Positions 11,125 to 20,005 of a stretch of 64,000 bases of DNA are shown one piece after another (positions within the stretch are counted from its first letter, which is position 1; each line of letters opens with the position of its first letter). A program made the position numbers and the translations under genes. The stretch lies in the NCBI RefSeq assembly GCF_023078335.1, contig NZ_CP095550.1, positions 1,966,001 to 2,030,000 on the forward strand, given 5' to 3'. The stretch is from Metabacillus endolithicus. Lineage in GTDB: Bacteria > Bacillota > Bacilli > Bacillales > Bacillaceae. The notes under the pieces were generated by a model, which worked only from the letters and a program-made list of their open reading frames with translations, was not told where the DNA came from and did not search any database.

Positions 11125-11138
11125 TGTAAACGTTTACA
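11125..11138. promoter_or_regulatory. Perfect palindromic cre-type operator before the GH5 gene
   Basis: TGTAAACGTTTACA is a perfect 14-bp palindrome that fits the CcpA cre consensus. It lies 68 bp upstream of the endoglucanase start. Catabolite repression of the secreted cellulase/xyloglucanase is the simplest reading; a dedicated LacI-family repressor encoded elsewhere is the alternative. Confidence 0.7.
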
Positions 11139-11157
11139 GTTTAGTTTTGGAGGTGAA

Positions 11158-11205
11158 TTGGTATATTGGAGTTCTGTTAGTCTACTAAAAATGGAGGCGA
11201 GTTAA
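11158..11205 (+). CDS. Possible 15-codon leader peptide upstream of the GH5 gene
   Basis: A TTG start preceded by GGAGGTGAA opens a 15-codon frame (MVYWSSVSLLKMEAS) whose TAA directly abuts the endoglucanase ATG (TAAATG). The ribosome site is strong but its spacing to the TTG is short (4 nt from GGAGG). It may be a coupled leader ORF or only a chance frame with a duplicated ribosome site. Confidence 0.3.
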   Translation: MVYWSSVSLLKMEAS

Positions 11206-12933
11206 ATGAGGTTCTTCAAGTTATTATTATCAGTTGCTTTATTAATCAGTGTAACAATCCCTACGGTTGGTTTTGCTAAAGAAAAAGCTAAATCAACATC
11301 ACCAGCCTATGATATTGTAAAATACGCAAATAGTATGCAGCCGGGTTGGAATTTAGGAAATACGTTTGATGGCTTTGATACAAATAAGGTTGTTCTTGAT
11401 GAAACTGCTTGGGGAAACCCACAGGTTACAAAAGACCTGATTAAAAAAATTAAGAAACAAGGTTTTAATAGTATCCGAATTCCAATTACATTTGACACTA
11501 GATTAGGAGATGCCCCAGACTATACGATCAATCCTCAGTTTCTAAGCAGAGTGGATACAGTGGTAAATTGGGCACTAGATGCAGACTTAAAAGTGATGAT
11601 CAACATTCACCATGATTCATGGAGCTGGGTTGCCAATGGCATGCCTTGGGATCATGATCCTACCGTCATGAAATTCAATGCGATTTGGACACAACTCTCT
11701 GAGCATTTTAAACATTATCCATCAGATTTAATGTTTGAAAGTCTAAATGAACCACAATTTTGGGGAGATGGCGGAGATGCTCAAGGTCAACAATTTTTAA
11801 ATGAACTTAATGATTCATTTTACGAGATTGTTAGAAGCTCTGGAGGAAAAAACAATACCCGTGCGCTTGTTATCCCTACACTTCATACTAATTTTGAAAA
11901 GCAAGAACTCGTAGATAACCTGTATAACTGGATTCATGAAAAAGAAGATCCATATATCATCTCAACTGTTCATTATTATGGGTACTGGCCTTTTAGTGTG
12001 AATGTTGCAGGAACCACTACTTTTGACGAACAATCAAGAAATCATATTACTGAAAACTTTGATCGAGTCTATGACAAATTTACTTCTAATGGAATTCCTG
12101 TTGTGATTGGAGAGTTTGGATTATTAGGCTTTGATCAAAATACTGGTACCATTCAACAAGGTGAAAAATTAAAATTTTTCGAGTATATGATCAATTATGC
12201 TGAACAAAAAGGACTTATCCATATGCTTTGGGACAATGGACAGCATTTTAACAGATCAACACTACAATGGAATGACCCTCAATTATACGACATGATGAAA
12301 GCTAGCTGGAAAGGTCGTTCTTCAACAGCTGACACTGATTTTATCTTCTTAAAACAAGGCGAACAAACAACAGACGTTACAAGAACGCTAAACTTAAATG
12401 GCAATAAATTCGTTTCGCTAAAGCAAGGCAAAAAACGTTTAGTTCCCGGAAAAGACTACACCCTAGATGGCAACAAACTCACCCTAAAAGCAAGCTTTCT
12501 ATCCAAGTTCACGTCAAACAAATTAGGAAAAACAGCGGTTTTAACGGCAAAGTTCAATAAAGGTGCAAATTGGACCTTCACTATCTATCAGCATGATACA
12601 CCTGTTGCAAGTGACGCTTCAGGTTCTACTAGTGATTTTGCCATTCCAATGCAGTTTAATGGTGACCAACTAAAAACAATGGAAGCAGTCTATACAGATG
12701 ATGCTAGTGCAGCTGGACCACAGAACTGGACATCTTACAAAGAATTTGGATATGCATTTGCTCCTAACTATGAGAGCAATACGATCACATTTCCGTATGG
12801 AAACGAACGGTTCTTCAATGAAATCGAGAATCATCGTGAAGTAAAGCTTACATTCCATTATTGGAGTGGAGAAACAGTAACATATCTTATAACCAGAAGT
12901 GGAGACAATGTTGTGGGAACAGCGGTAAAATAA
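11206..12933 (+). CDS. Secreted GH5 endo-beta-1,4-glucanase/xyloglucanase with CBM_X2 and CBM46
   Basis: Secreted enzyme of 575 residues. Residues 1-24 form a signal peptide ending VGFA. The GH5 barrel (about 35-370) looks like subfamily 4: SMQPGWNLGNTFD, HHD motif at 135-137, acid/base E182 (SLNEPQFW) and nucleophile E303 (IGEFG). An Ig-like CBM_X2 domain follows at about 375-460 and a CBM46 domain at about 470-570. This three-module order is known from Bacillus Cel5B-type enzymes, which cleave beta-1,4-glucan and often xyloglucan. The ATG at 11206 has a GGAGGCGAG site. The gene is monocistronic, with its own terminator, and is divergent from GH3. Catabolite control is suggested by the palindrome upstream. 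It would make the oligosaccharides handled by the intracellular GH95, GH42 and GH3 enzymes. Confidence 0.93.
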   Translation: MRFFKLLLSVALLISVTIPTVGFAKEKAKSTSPAYDIVKYANSMQPGWNLGNTFDGFDTNKVVLDETAWGNPQVTKDLIKKIKKQGFNSIRIPITFDTRLGDAPDYTINPQFLSRVDTVVNWALDADLKVMINIHHDSWSWVANGMPWDHDPTVMKFNAIWTQLSEHFKHYPSDLMFESLNEPQFWGDGGDAQGQQFLNELNDSFYEIVRSSGGKNNTRALVIPTLHTNFEKQELVDNLYNWIHEKEDPYIISTVHYYGYWPFSVNVAGTTTFDEQSRNHITENFDRVYDKFTSNGIPVVIGEFGLLGFDQNTGTIQQGEKLKFFEYMINYAEQKGLIHMLWDNGQHFNRSTLQWNDPQLYDMMKASWKGRSSTADTDFIFLKQGEQTTDVTRTLNLNGNKFVSLKQGKKRLVPGKDYTLDGNKLTLKASFLSKFTSNKLGKTAVLTAKFNKGANWTFTIYQHDTPVASDASGSTSDFAIPMQFNGDQLKTMEAVYTDDASAAGPQNWTSYKEFGYAFAPNYESNTITFPYGNERFFNEIENHREVKLTFHYWSGETVTYLITRSGDNVVGTAVK

Positions 12934-12946
12934 ATTTGCAGAACTC

Positions 12947-12977
12947 AGAGGTTACCACTAATCGGTAACCTCTTTTG
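12947..12977 (+). terminator. Terminator of the GH5 gene
   Basis: A perfect 10-bp stem (AGAGGTTACC/GGTAACCTCT) with a 7-nt loop is followed by TTTT. Confidence 0.85.
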
Positions 12978-13547
12978 CAGTGTAAACAAATATTACTTAA
13001 CACTACTACATATAAACATCGAAGCATCTTGATTCATAAAAATACGCTGTCCATGAGAAATGTCTTAAGTTCAACTATAGATAACAACCTTCTCCACAAT
13101 TTTATAATTATTTAGGATATATTGATTATGAAGTCCAATAAACGAAGCAAAAATAATACCTAAACCTTATCAAGGTAGATTTATCTACGATTACGGAGAG
13201 TTTATCTTCGATTATCAGAGTTTATCTACGATTTTCTCTATTTTATCTTCGATTCTACAAATTACTACAAATTTCGCCACCTCTGAAAACATCAAAAAGA
13301 ATTGTCCCAAGTATCAAAATCTATTTACTATCATTTTTCTTATTTTACTTTTTATATTCTTTGCTCGAAAACTTCATATAACGCTTCATTGTTATGAGAT
13401 TTTATATAAGACTATTAGTATCAGCACCAACGTTAAGAATTTGTAAATATGACGACAAAGTATTGCAAATGTTAATATCATGTTGTAGACTTTCGTTATC
13501 GAAAACCGATATTGTGTATTGATATTGAACTTTTCAGAGGTGATGAT
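12978..13547. other. Intergenic region without a gene, holding a short tandem repeat
   Basis: I find no convincing coding frame in this AT-rich stretch. Its main feature is the four-copy repeat at 13180-13254, listed separately. The promoter of the downstream padR-chrA pair should lie near its right end. Confidence 0.5.
13180..13254. repeat. Four short direct repeats TTTATCTwCGATT, period 20-21 bp
   Basis: The 13-mer TTTATCT(A/T)CGATT starts at 13180, 13201, 13221 and 13242. Copies alternate A/T at position 8 and are otherwise identical. Spacing of about two helical turns puts all copies on one face of the DNA. It could be a cluster of protein sites or a small dispersed repeat; no function is known to me. 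Confidence 0.75.
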
Positions 13548-13856
13548 TTGGAAGACAAAGTTTTACGCAAACTATTTCTTGGTTTTATCCACATTCACAT
13601 TTTGCATCATGCCAAAGACCACCCTATTTATGGAGTTTGGATGGTCGAAGAATTAAGAGAGCATGGCTATAATATCAGTTCTGGTACTCTTTACCCCATT
13701 CTACATTCTATGGAAACTGATGGGTTACTAGAAAAAGAAGAAAAAAATGTTGCGGGGAAAATTAGAAAATATTACACAACGACCGAAAGAGGAAATGAAG
13801 TCCTAGTAGAGGCTAGAAAGAAAGCTTACGAGTTATTCAAAGAAATAAAAGATTAA
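13548..13856 (+). CDS. PadR-family transcriptional regulator next to chrA
   Basis: Winged-helix regulator of about 102 residues, typical of PadR. It contains the core HTH pattern PIYGVWMVEELREHGYNISSGTLYPILHSME in one block (residues ~23-53) and a C-terminal helix. I prefer the TTG at 13548 (AGAGGTGAT upstream) over an in-frame TTG 36 nt earlier with no ribosome site. It ends 18 bp before chrA and probably represses the pair. PadR genes beside chromate transporters occur in other Firmicutes; the inducer is not evident from sequence. Confidence 0.88.
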   Translation: MEDKVLRKLFLGFIHIHILHHAKDHPIYGVWMVEELREHGYNISSGTLYPILHSMETDGLLEKEEKNVAGKIRKYYTTTERGNEVLVEARKKAYELFKEIKD

Positions 13857-13874
13857 TAAAAGAAGGTGAGTTTG

Positions 13875-15060
13875 ATGAAGAAAAAAATAAGTTTTAAGGC
13901 ACTTTTGGAAATACTTTTTATTTCTACAAGACTTGGTTTAACGTCATTTGGAGGACCTGTAGCTCATTTAGGTTATTTCCACAATGAGTATATTCGAAGA
14001 AGAAAATGGCTGGATGAAAAAAGTTATGCTGATTTAGTTGCCCTGTGTCAGTTTCTACCAGGTCCAGCAAGTAGCCAAGTAGGTATTGGAATTGGTGTCA
14101 TGCGAGCTGGAGTCTTAGGAGGAATTGTCTCATTTATCGGTTTTACATTGCCATCGGTTATCGCTCTTATTGTATTTGCATTAATTCTTCAAGGTATAGA
14201 TGTTGCAGATGCAGGCTGGATACATGGGTTAAAAATTGTAGCCGTTGCGGTTGTTGCACATGCTATTGTGGGAATGGCACAAAAGCTTACTCCTGACTTA
14301 AAGAGAAAAACACTCGCTTTATTAGCATTAGTGAGTACCCTTTTATGGCAAACAGCCTTCACGCAAGTTGGAGTTATTCTTATTGCAGCTTTTATCGGAT
14401 TTTTATTGTATAAAGAAAATAATGATAGTGATGATGCTGATTTACAAGTACCTATTTCAAAACGTTTTGCACTAGTGTGTTTATCATTGTTTTTGGGGGC
14501 TTCTTGTCCTTTTGCCAATCCTGAGAGAAACAACAGCTTTAAATTGGATTGCAATGTTCGATAGCTTTTATCGTTCAGGTTCTTTAGTATTTGGTGGCGG
14601 CCATGTTGTTTTACCATTATTAGAACGTGAATTTGTGCCAACAGGATGGATGACAGAAGAAGCTTTCTTAGCTGGATACGGTGCTGCACAAGCAGTTCCT
14701 GGCCCCCTATTTACTTTTGCTGCCTATTTAGGAGCAGTGATGAACGGCTGGCAAGGAGGCCTTTTAGCCACAATCGCGATCTTCTTACCAGCATTTTTAT
14801 TAATTTTTGGTACACTTCCATTTTGGGACACTTTACGTCGAAATCCTAAAATCAAAGGAGCCTTAATGGGAGTAAATGCAGCAGTAGTTGGAATTTTAAT
14901 TTCTGCCTTTTATCAACCAATCTGGACGAGTTCCATTTTAACTCCAATTGATTTTGCCTTTGCTGCGATTCTTTTTACCATGTTGGTGTATTACAAGCTA
15001 TCACCTTGGATCATTGTCATTGTTAAATTTATTGGCGGATCATTATTAACACTAATATAA
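13875..15060 (+). pseudogene. chrA: ChrA chromate transporter (two-domain), one frameshift
   Basis: CHR-family membrane transporter of about 394 residues, the two-domain size. The N half has the CHR signature TSFGGPVAHLGYF with CQFLPGPASSQ, and the C half the matching SLVFGGGHVVLPLLE with AAQAVPGPLFTF. Multiple hydrophobic helices cover both halves. The halves are in different frames. The break is at a GGGGG run (14495-14499): removing one G gives LFLGLLVLLPILRETT and one open frame. The ATG at 13875 has AAGGTGAG upstream. Family role is proton-linked chromate efflux. With the PadR gene it forms a two-gene operon ended by a terminator. The extra G is likely a sequencing indel. Confidence 0.87.
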
Positions 15061-15067
15061 ACAGAAA

Positions 15068-15096
15068 AGGACCTCACCTTTGTGGGGTTCTTTTTC
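15068..15096 (+). terminator. Terminator of padR-chrA
   Basis: AGGACCTCAC pairs with GTGGGGTTCT (two wobble pairs) across a CTTT loop, followed by TTTTT. Confidence 0.8.
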
Positions 15097-15254
15097 CTAT
15101 TATAACAACGAGCAGCTGATAATTTACGTGAATAGGACCAATGTCTTTCTGTTGTAATTTAGGTCAAAGAATCGTTTATTTTTCTTAAAGCCTATAATAA
15201 AATGTATATAGGCAGTGGAATTCAAAAAATTCAAAACATATTGGGGGGAGTGCA

Positions 15255-16076
15255 GTGGAATTCTTCTACCATGAATCATATCATTTAAAAGATTTTTTTG
15301 AGAAAAACCTTCATAACTTTGAAGAATTGCTTCTTTCTGAAGCTGTTAATGTAAAAGATATGATTGATGATATTTTACATATTGGAAATATTGATTTAGT
15401 TAATAATGCTAAGAAACTTGTTTTCTTTATTATTGACCAAAAAGAAAAAGAACTTCGACAGTTTGCCAAACATGAAGGTATAGCTTGGGCCACGCATTCA
15501 ATTGATCTATCATTTAAATTAGAGTGGATACAAGCCATTCGTCGCACAGTTTGGTTCCTAATTAAAGAGTATAACAAGTTAACAAATGAAAAAGTTATTG
15601 AAAACTTTTTTACTCTTGAAAAAGAAGTAAATGATCAAATCGATGATTTTTTAAATGCTTTCTTTATTAGTTACTCTACATATAAGGATTCTTTGATTAA
15701 GGCACATAGAGAGTTGGTCGAAAACCTATCTGTACCAATAATCCCAATCAATTCCTCCGTTTGCATATTACCACTAATTGGTGCCATTGATGAATTTCGC
15801 ACTAATATCTTAGAAGAAAAAGTACTAACTGAAATTGGAGTGCTACGCATTCAAACGTTAATTATTGATTTATCTGGAATTGCCGATATGGAGATTGATG
15901 TGATCGAACATTTATTAAAGATAATAGACGGTGCGAGTATGATGGGGTGTAAATCAGTTATTACTGGTTTACGAGTAGAAGTAGTTAGAAAAATGATCCA
16001 CCTTGGTATCTCATTTGAACATAAATCAAAAACATTAGGAACACTGCAACAAGCTTTAAGTGAATATTTAAGTTAA
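15255..16076 (+). CDS. RsbR-like STAS-domain protein (stressosome component type)
   Basis: Protein of 273 residues. Residues ~1-155 form an all-helical N-terminal domain like the RsbRD N-terminal domain, and ~165-270 form a STAS domain (PIIPINSSVCILPLIGAIDE; LIIDLSGIADMEIDV; GCKSVITGLRVEVVRKMI). RsbR paralogues join RsbS in the stressosome and affect sigma-B activation. The GTG at 15255 follows a GGGGGGAG site. The gene stands alone, with its own terminator. In place of the Thr usually phosphorylated early in the STAS domain there is a Ser (DLSGIA), so phosphorylation control may differ (inference). Confidence 0.82.
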   Translation: MEFFYHESYHLKDFFEKNLHNFEELLLSEAVNVKDMIDDILHIGNIDLVNNAKKLVFFIIDQKEKELRQFAKHEGIAWATHSIDLSFKLEWIQAIRRTVWFLIKEYNKLTNEKVIENFFTLEKEVNDQIDDFLNAFFISYSTYKDSLIKAHRELVENLSVPIIPINSSVCILPLIGAIDEFRTNILEEKVLTEIGVLRIQTLIIDLSGIADMEIDVIEHLLKIIDGASMMGCKSVITGLRVEVVRKMIHLGISFEHKSKTLGTLQQALSEYLS

Positions 16077-16086
16077 TTAGACTTAA

Positions 16087-16120
16087 GGGAGGAGGATTTT
16101 ATCATCCTCCTCTTCTTTTT
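16087..16120 (+). terminator. Terminator of the RsbR-like gene
   Basis: A 9-bp stem (GAGGAGGAT/ATCCTCCTC) with a short loop is followed by TTCTTTTT. Confidence 0.85.
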
Positions 16121-16202
16121 AGTATACATTTTCTAACGTTAGCGCAGATGAAACTTCTTTTGGGTTTCTAAACTTAATAAGTCTAATGGCTAGGTAAAAC
16201 CC

Positions 16203-16541
16203 TTATCCACGACCAATCGTATCGTTCAACTTCGTGCGATACTTATCCGACCACGTTTTCGTGTCCTTCACTAATTCGTCGCAAAAAGTGGCCACGTCCT
16301 CACCTGTGAGGTCAGTAACTTTCTTGCCTTCCGCTGCACCTTCCTCAAAAAGGTCGATTATTCCATTAAAGATACGGCTGCATTCCTTCCAATCAGTAGG
16401 ACCACCCGTTGTCCACATATACTTTTGAATGGCTTTATAAGCATGATGGTACTCACTTGGAAGAGCCTTCGCACGTGCCTCCATCGCTCTCCATTCTCGC
16501 TTGTCTTCCAGACTTCCGATCATTTTTTCAATTATATTCAT
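16203..16541 (-). CDS. DUF1048 family protein
   Basis: Protein of 112 residues, largely helical, resembling DUF1048 proteins that are often encoded beside PadR regulators. The visible pattern is [20 protein letters not shown] at the start, then YKAIQKYMW and a Gly/Asp-rich region ending near the C-terminus. No membrane segment or signal peptide is present. The start has an AGGAGA-type site in the gap to the upstream padR gene. It is co-transcribed with that PadR gene (13 bp apart). The biochemical role is unknown. Confidence 0.8.
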   Translation of the reverse strand: MNIIEKMIGSLEDKREWRAMEARAKALPSEYHHAYKAIQKYMWTTGGPTDWKECSRIFNGIIDLFEEGAAEGKKVTDLTGEDVATFCDELVKDTKTWSDKYRTKLNDTIGRG

Positions 16542-16554
16542 ATGAAATCTCCTT

Positions 16555-16881
16555 TTATTTTACTTTTGTTTTGAGTTCGTTAATTTTACTCGAGACAAAT
16601 TCCCATTTTCTCCAAAAGGTTTCCAGATGCTCTTGACCTGCTGCGTTGAGTGTATAAAATTTTCTCGGCGGTCCCATATTGGATGGCTTTTTCTCAATAT
16701 CCACCAGATTGTTTTTCTCAAGCCGCATAGTAATCGTATAAACTGTGCCCTCTACCACATCAGTGAAGCCAAGTTCTCGCAGCTGTTGTGTGATTTCATA
16801 GCCATAAGTTTCTCCACGACTGATGATTTCAAGCACACAGCCCTCAAGCACTCCTTTCAGCATTTCCGTTATATTTTCCAA
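16555..16881 (-). CDS. PadR-family transcriptional regulator with DUF1048 partner
   Basis: Winged-helix repressor of 108 residues. The N-terminal [20 protein letters not shown] leads into the recognition region [13 protein letters not shown] and the wing [17 protein letters not shown], followed by a long C-terminal helix. The gene is the first of a two-gene unit with DUF1048. A good vegetative promoter lies upstream with an imperfect inverted repeat over its -10 box, so self-repression is likely. The signal is unknown. Confidence 0.88.
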   Translation of the reverse strand: MENITEMLKGVLEGCVLEIISRGETYGYEITQQLRELGFTDVVEGTVYTITMRLEKNNLVDIEKKPSNMGPPRKFYTLNAAGQEHLETFWRKWEFVSSKINELKTKVK

Positions 16882-16952
16882 AGCATTCCCTCACTTGTGT
16901 TTCGATTTCAACTTCTTTTTTCACAGGTACCTTGTGATACAGATATTTAGTA

Positions 16953-16999
16953 TTACTGACTACCGGTATATAGTAACGCAGAATAGCTTCACTTGTCAA
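16953..16999 (-). promoter_or_regulatory. Promoter and probable operator of the padR-DUF1048 unit
   Basis: On the minus strand TTGACA (16994-16999) and TACTAT (16970-16975) are separated by 18 bp, a sigma-A-type promoter. An imperfect palindrome (TTACT ... ACCGGT ... AGTAA) covers the -10 box and start region, as expected for a PadR operator. Confidence 0.6.
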
Positions 17000-17074
17000 G
17001 GGTTGAACTTCAAGCAATAAAGCCTGTTATTAAAGGTTTTCATAGGCGTTGTTTTAACAGATTTTCACGTCAAA

Positions 17075-17110
17075 TAAAAAAACATCAAATCGTTTCGATT
17101 TGATGTTTTT
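17075..17110 (-). terminator. Terminator of the SulP gene (possibly bidirectional)
   Basis: ACATCAAATCG and CGATTTGATGT pair across a TTT loop. T runs flank the stem on both strands. Confidence 0.85.
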
Positions 17111-17114
17111 ATCA

Positions 17115-18593
17115 TTAATGGTTGGCTACTTTGGTTAAACCGCCTGGCTTATTATGAACAGAGATTTTTTCCATTAATTTGTTACTCTCTGTATTCACAC
17201 CAATCAGGTTAACCTTCACTCCATTTTGTTGATATTTAATGATGACTTTATCAATAGCACCCACTGCCGAATCATCCCAAAGGTGAGCATTTGTTAAGTC
17301 TAAATCAATTTCTTTCACATTTTCTCTATAATTAAAGCTTTCAACAAATTCACTAACAGAAGCAAAAAATAATTGACCAGACACACGATAGATTTTCTTG
17401 CTAGATTGACCTGAGGATAAGCTTGTAATCTTCACCTTAGAGATCTTAGATGCAAAGAAAATCGCACTTAAAATAATTCCAACAAGAACACCTTTTGACA
17501 AGTCATGTGTCATAAGAACCGTGACCACTGTTACAACCATAACAATCGTATCTGTTAATGGTACCTTATGAAGGGTTTTTAATGATGTCCAGTCAAATGT
17601 TCCAATTGATACCATAAACATAACTCCTACAAGAGCAGCCATTGGAATTTGTACTAATAAGTCATTAAGTAGTAGAATGAGGATCATTAAAAATACCCCA
17701 GCCACTAAAGCAGATAAACGACCTCTACCACCTGACTTTACATTAATGACAGATTGCCCAATCATCGCACAACCAGCCATTCCACCGAAAAATCCTGAAA
17801 CGATGTTTGCAATACCTTGCCCACGTGCTTCTTTATTTTTGTCACTGCCTGTATCAGTCATATCATCTACGATTTGAGCCGTTAATAATGACTCAACTAA
17901 ACCTACAATGGCAATTGATAAAGAATATGGGAAAATGATTTGTAATGTTTCAAAAGTAAAAGGAATATCAGGTATTAAGAACATAGGTAAAGTTTGAGAT
18001 AACTCACCCATATCTCCTACCGTTCCTACATTACTTCCCGTCATTACAGCAATAATTGAAATCACAACAATTGCTACTAAAGGCGATGGCAAAACCTTTG
18101 TAAAACGAGGTAAAATGTAAATAATTGCAAGAGCACCTACAACCATAGAATACATCGGCCATGATTCACCTACAAAATGAGGCAATTGTGCAGTAAAGAT
18201 AAGGATAGCCAAAGCATTTACGAAGCCTGTCATAACCGAACGAGGCACGAATTTCATCAGTCTGCCTAATTTCAAAATCCCCATAACGATTTGAATAATA
18301 CCAGTTAGAATGGTTGCTGCAAGTAAATACTGCAATCCATAGTCAGCAACTAATGTTGTCATAAGCAAAGCCGTCGCACCAGTTGCAGCTGAAATCATTC
18401 CGGGACGTCCGCCGACAAATGCTATTGTAACTGCAATACAAAATGAGGCATACAAACCAATCATAGGATCAACACCCGCAATAATTGAGAATGCGATAGC
18501 CTCAGGAATTAAAGCTAGTGCTACAACAATACCTGACAAGATGTCTCCTCTGATATTTCCAAACCAAGAATATTTAGTTGTCATATTCTCCAA
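17115..18593 (-). CDS. SulP-family anion transporter with STAS domain
   Basis: Membrane protein of 492 residues. The SulP core (about 15-375) has 10 or more hydrophobic helices, with signatures [61 protein letters not shown] and [12 protein letters not shown] (each short run seen in order). The C-terminal STAS domain follows at about 395-485. SulP proteins move sulfate, bicarbonate or other anions; the substrate here is not decidable. The TTG at 18593 is used because GGGAGAGG precedes it with good spacing; the ATG three codons on is the alternative. The gene is divergent from a UspA gene, a pairing common for this transporter type. Confidence 0.9.
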   Translation of the reverse strand: MENMTTKYSWFGNIRGDILSGIVVALALIPEAIAFSIIAGVDPMIGLYASFCIAVTIAFVGGRPGMISAATGATALLMTTLVADYGLQYLLAATILTGIIQIVMGILKLGRLMKFVPRSVMTGFVNALAILIFTAQLPHFVGESWPMYSMVVGALAIIYILPRFTKVLPSPLVAIVVISIIAVMTGSNVGTVGDMGELSQTLPMFLIPDIPFTFETLQIIFPYSLSIAIVGLVESLLTAQIVDDMTDTGSDKNKEARGQGIANIVSGFFGGMAGCAMIGQSVINVKSGGRGRLSALVAGVFLMILILLLNDLLVQIPMAALVGVMFMVSIGTFDWTSLKTLHKVPLTDTIVMVVTVVTVLMTHDLSKGVLVGIILSAIFFASKISKVKITSLSSGQSSKKIYRVSGQLFFASVSEFVESFNYRENVKEIDLDLTNAHLWDDSAVGAIDKVIIKYQQNGVKVNLIGVNTESNKLMEKISVHNKPGGLTKVANH

Positions 18594-18628
18594 AAAAATC
18601 CTCTCCCTTTTCGCTATTATTTTTTAAT

Positions 18629-18651
18629 GACTTTCAACTCTCATGAAAGTC
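18629..18651. promoter_or_regulatory. Inverted repeat in the sulP leader
   Basis: GACTTTCA and TGAAAGTC form a perfect 8-bp inverted repeat with a 7-nt spacer, 36 bp upstream of the SulP start. It may be a repressor site or an RNA hairpin in the leader; no T run follows, so it is not a terminator. Confidence 0.45.
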
Positions 18652-18823
18652 GGGTCCGTTGTTAACAAAAAGCATTATAAATGATTTTTCAAGTATTGTG
18701 AAATAGACAGTAAGCGTATACATTTATCATATACTCTTTATTTCTCTATTTTTCTACTTCATGCAACTTAATATCAATATTTGTGTCGGTAAATTTTTAC
18801 TTATCATATAATATCCTAATAGT

Positions 18824-18845
18824 AGGAGGTATATAGGAGGTATAT
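18824..18845 (+). repeat. Tandem duplication of the uspA ribosome site
   Basis: AGGAGGTATAT occurs twice in direct tandem (18824-18834, 18835-18845) just before the ATG at 18849. The second copy is correctly spaced. The first is an exact 11-bp duplication. Confidence 0.8.
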
Positions 18846-18848
18846 AGA

Positions 18849-19268
18849 ATGTATAAAAGAATAGTATTAGCTTCTGACGGCTCGGAACATTCAAAACGTG
18901 CAGCCGAAAATGCCATTCATATTGCTCAATATAGTAAAGGATCCAAAATTGATGTTGTTTACGTCGTTGACCCCGATCGAGCTAAATCAGATGTTCTTAG
19001 CAACTGGAACTCTGTAGATATTAACGATTATCGTAAAAAACGAATGAAGGAGGTTGAAAAAAAAGCACTGCAAGCCGGAGTATCATATGAAATGAAGATT
19101 CTGCACGGTGAACCTGGACCAACAATTGTTAAATATGTAAACGATAACAATATTGATCTTGTTGTGATCGGGAGTCGAGGGTTAAATAGACTTCAGGAGT
19201 TTGTCTTAGGAAGTGTCAGTCATAAAGTAGCCAAAAGAGCTAATTGTCCTGTGTTGATTGTGAAGTGA
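18849..19268 (+). CDS. Universal stress protein, UspA family
   Basis: Single-domain UspA protein of 139 residues. It begins MYKRIVLASDGSEHSKRAAE and ends with the ATP-binding motif G-X2-G-X9-G-S (VVIGSRGLNRLQEFVLGSVS), so it is of the nucleotide-binding class. It is divergent from the SulP transporter, suggesting a shared condition. Two tandem AGGAGG sites precede the start, predicting strong translation. The precise role is not known for this family. Confidence 0.92.
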   Translation: MYKRIVLASDGSEHSKRAAENAIHIAQYSKGSKIDVVYVVDPDRAKSDVLSNWNSVDINDYRKKRMKEVEKKALQAGVSYEMKILHGEPGPTIVKYVNDNNIDLVVIGSRGLNRLQEFVLGSVSHKVAKRANCPVLIVK

Positions 19269-19392
19269 AAGAAAATCCACTTTCCTTTAAAAAGCTATTT
19301 AAGATTAGATGTTAATGAATTGAAAATTTTAATGAATGATTTTCATCTCTCTTAAACAAACTACCCTTATCAGCTATAAGGATGGATAAGAG

Positions 19393-19869
19393 ATGAAAAA
19401 TGTAGGGAAGTTAGAATCAGTTATGTGGAATATAGCATTGCCTGGATTCAGTCAATTACTAACAGGCCACTATGTTAAAGGCATTTTTTTTATTCTTTCA
19501 GAAGTAATCATTAACCTTAATAGTCATTTTAATCTTGCCATTATGTTTAGCTTTTTAGGGGAATTCGAACAGGCATACTCTGTTACAGATTATCAATGGT
19601 TATTATTTTATTCATGTTTATACTTTTTTGCGATGTGGGATGGCTACAAAACCGCAATGCCTCCAGGAGAACAGTTTTCATTTCTTCCATTCGTTTTTTC
19701 AGCTTATTTAGTTACAGTGGGGTTATTTTATTGTGGTGAATTAAAATTATTTGGTCATTTAATTGGACCAGTATTTATGCCTATGCTCTTTGTAATTCCT
19801 GGCTTAGTTCTCGGATTCACTTTTAGGTATATTATCTTAAAAATAGCAAAAAGAAGAGGTATAGTTTAA
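19393..19869 (+). CDS. Uncharacterised multi-helix membrane protein
   Basis: Protein of 158 residues with four to five hydrophobic segments (about 12-28, 31-55, 70-85, 97-115, 125-150) and a basic C-terminus (KIAKRRGIV). The opening ALPGFSQLLTGHYVKGIFFI resembles small Bacillus membrane proteins of unknown function. The ATG has a GGATGG-type site. The gene stands alone, convergent with minJ. I assign no function. Confidence 0.7.
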   Translation: MKNVGKLESVMWNIALPGFSQLLTGHYVKGIFFILSEVIINLNSHFNLAIMFSFLGEFEQAYSVTDYQWLLFYSCLYFFAMWDGYKTAMPPGEQFSFLPFVFSAYLVTVGLFYCGELKLFGHLIGPVFMPMLFVIPGLVLGFTFRYIILKIAKRRGIV

Positions 19870-19921
19870 TCTCTGTCCTTTTCTGTTTTCAATAGATATC
19901 AAACAGAACAAACTACTCTAT

Positions 19922-19955
19922 ATAAAAATAGAGAAACGACATAATCGTTTCTCTA
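19922..19955 (-). terminator. Terminator of minJ
   Basis: AGAGAAACG and CGTTTCTCT pair across a short loop, followed on the minus strand by ATTTTTA. Confidence 0.8.
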
Positions 19956-20005
19956 AAATTACACAGTCATATGATGTTTCATTTGATAGAATTAGGAACT
20001 TACTA

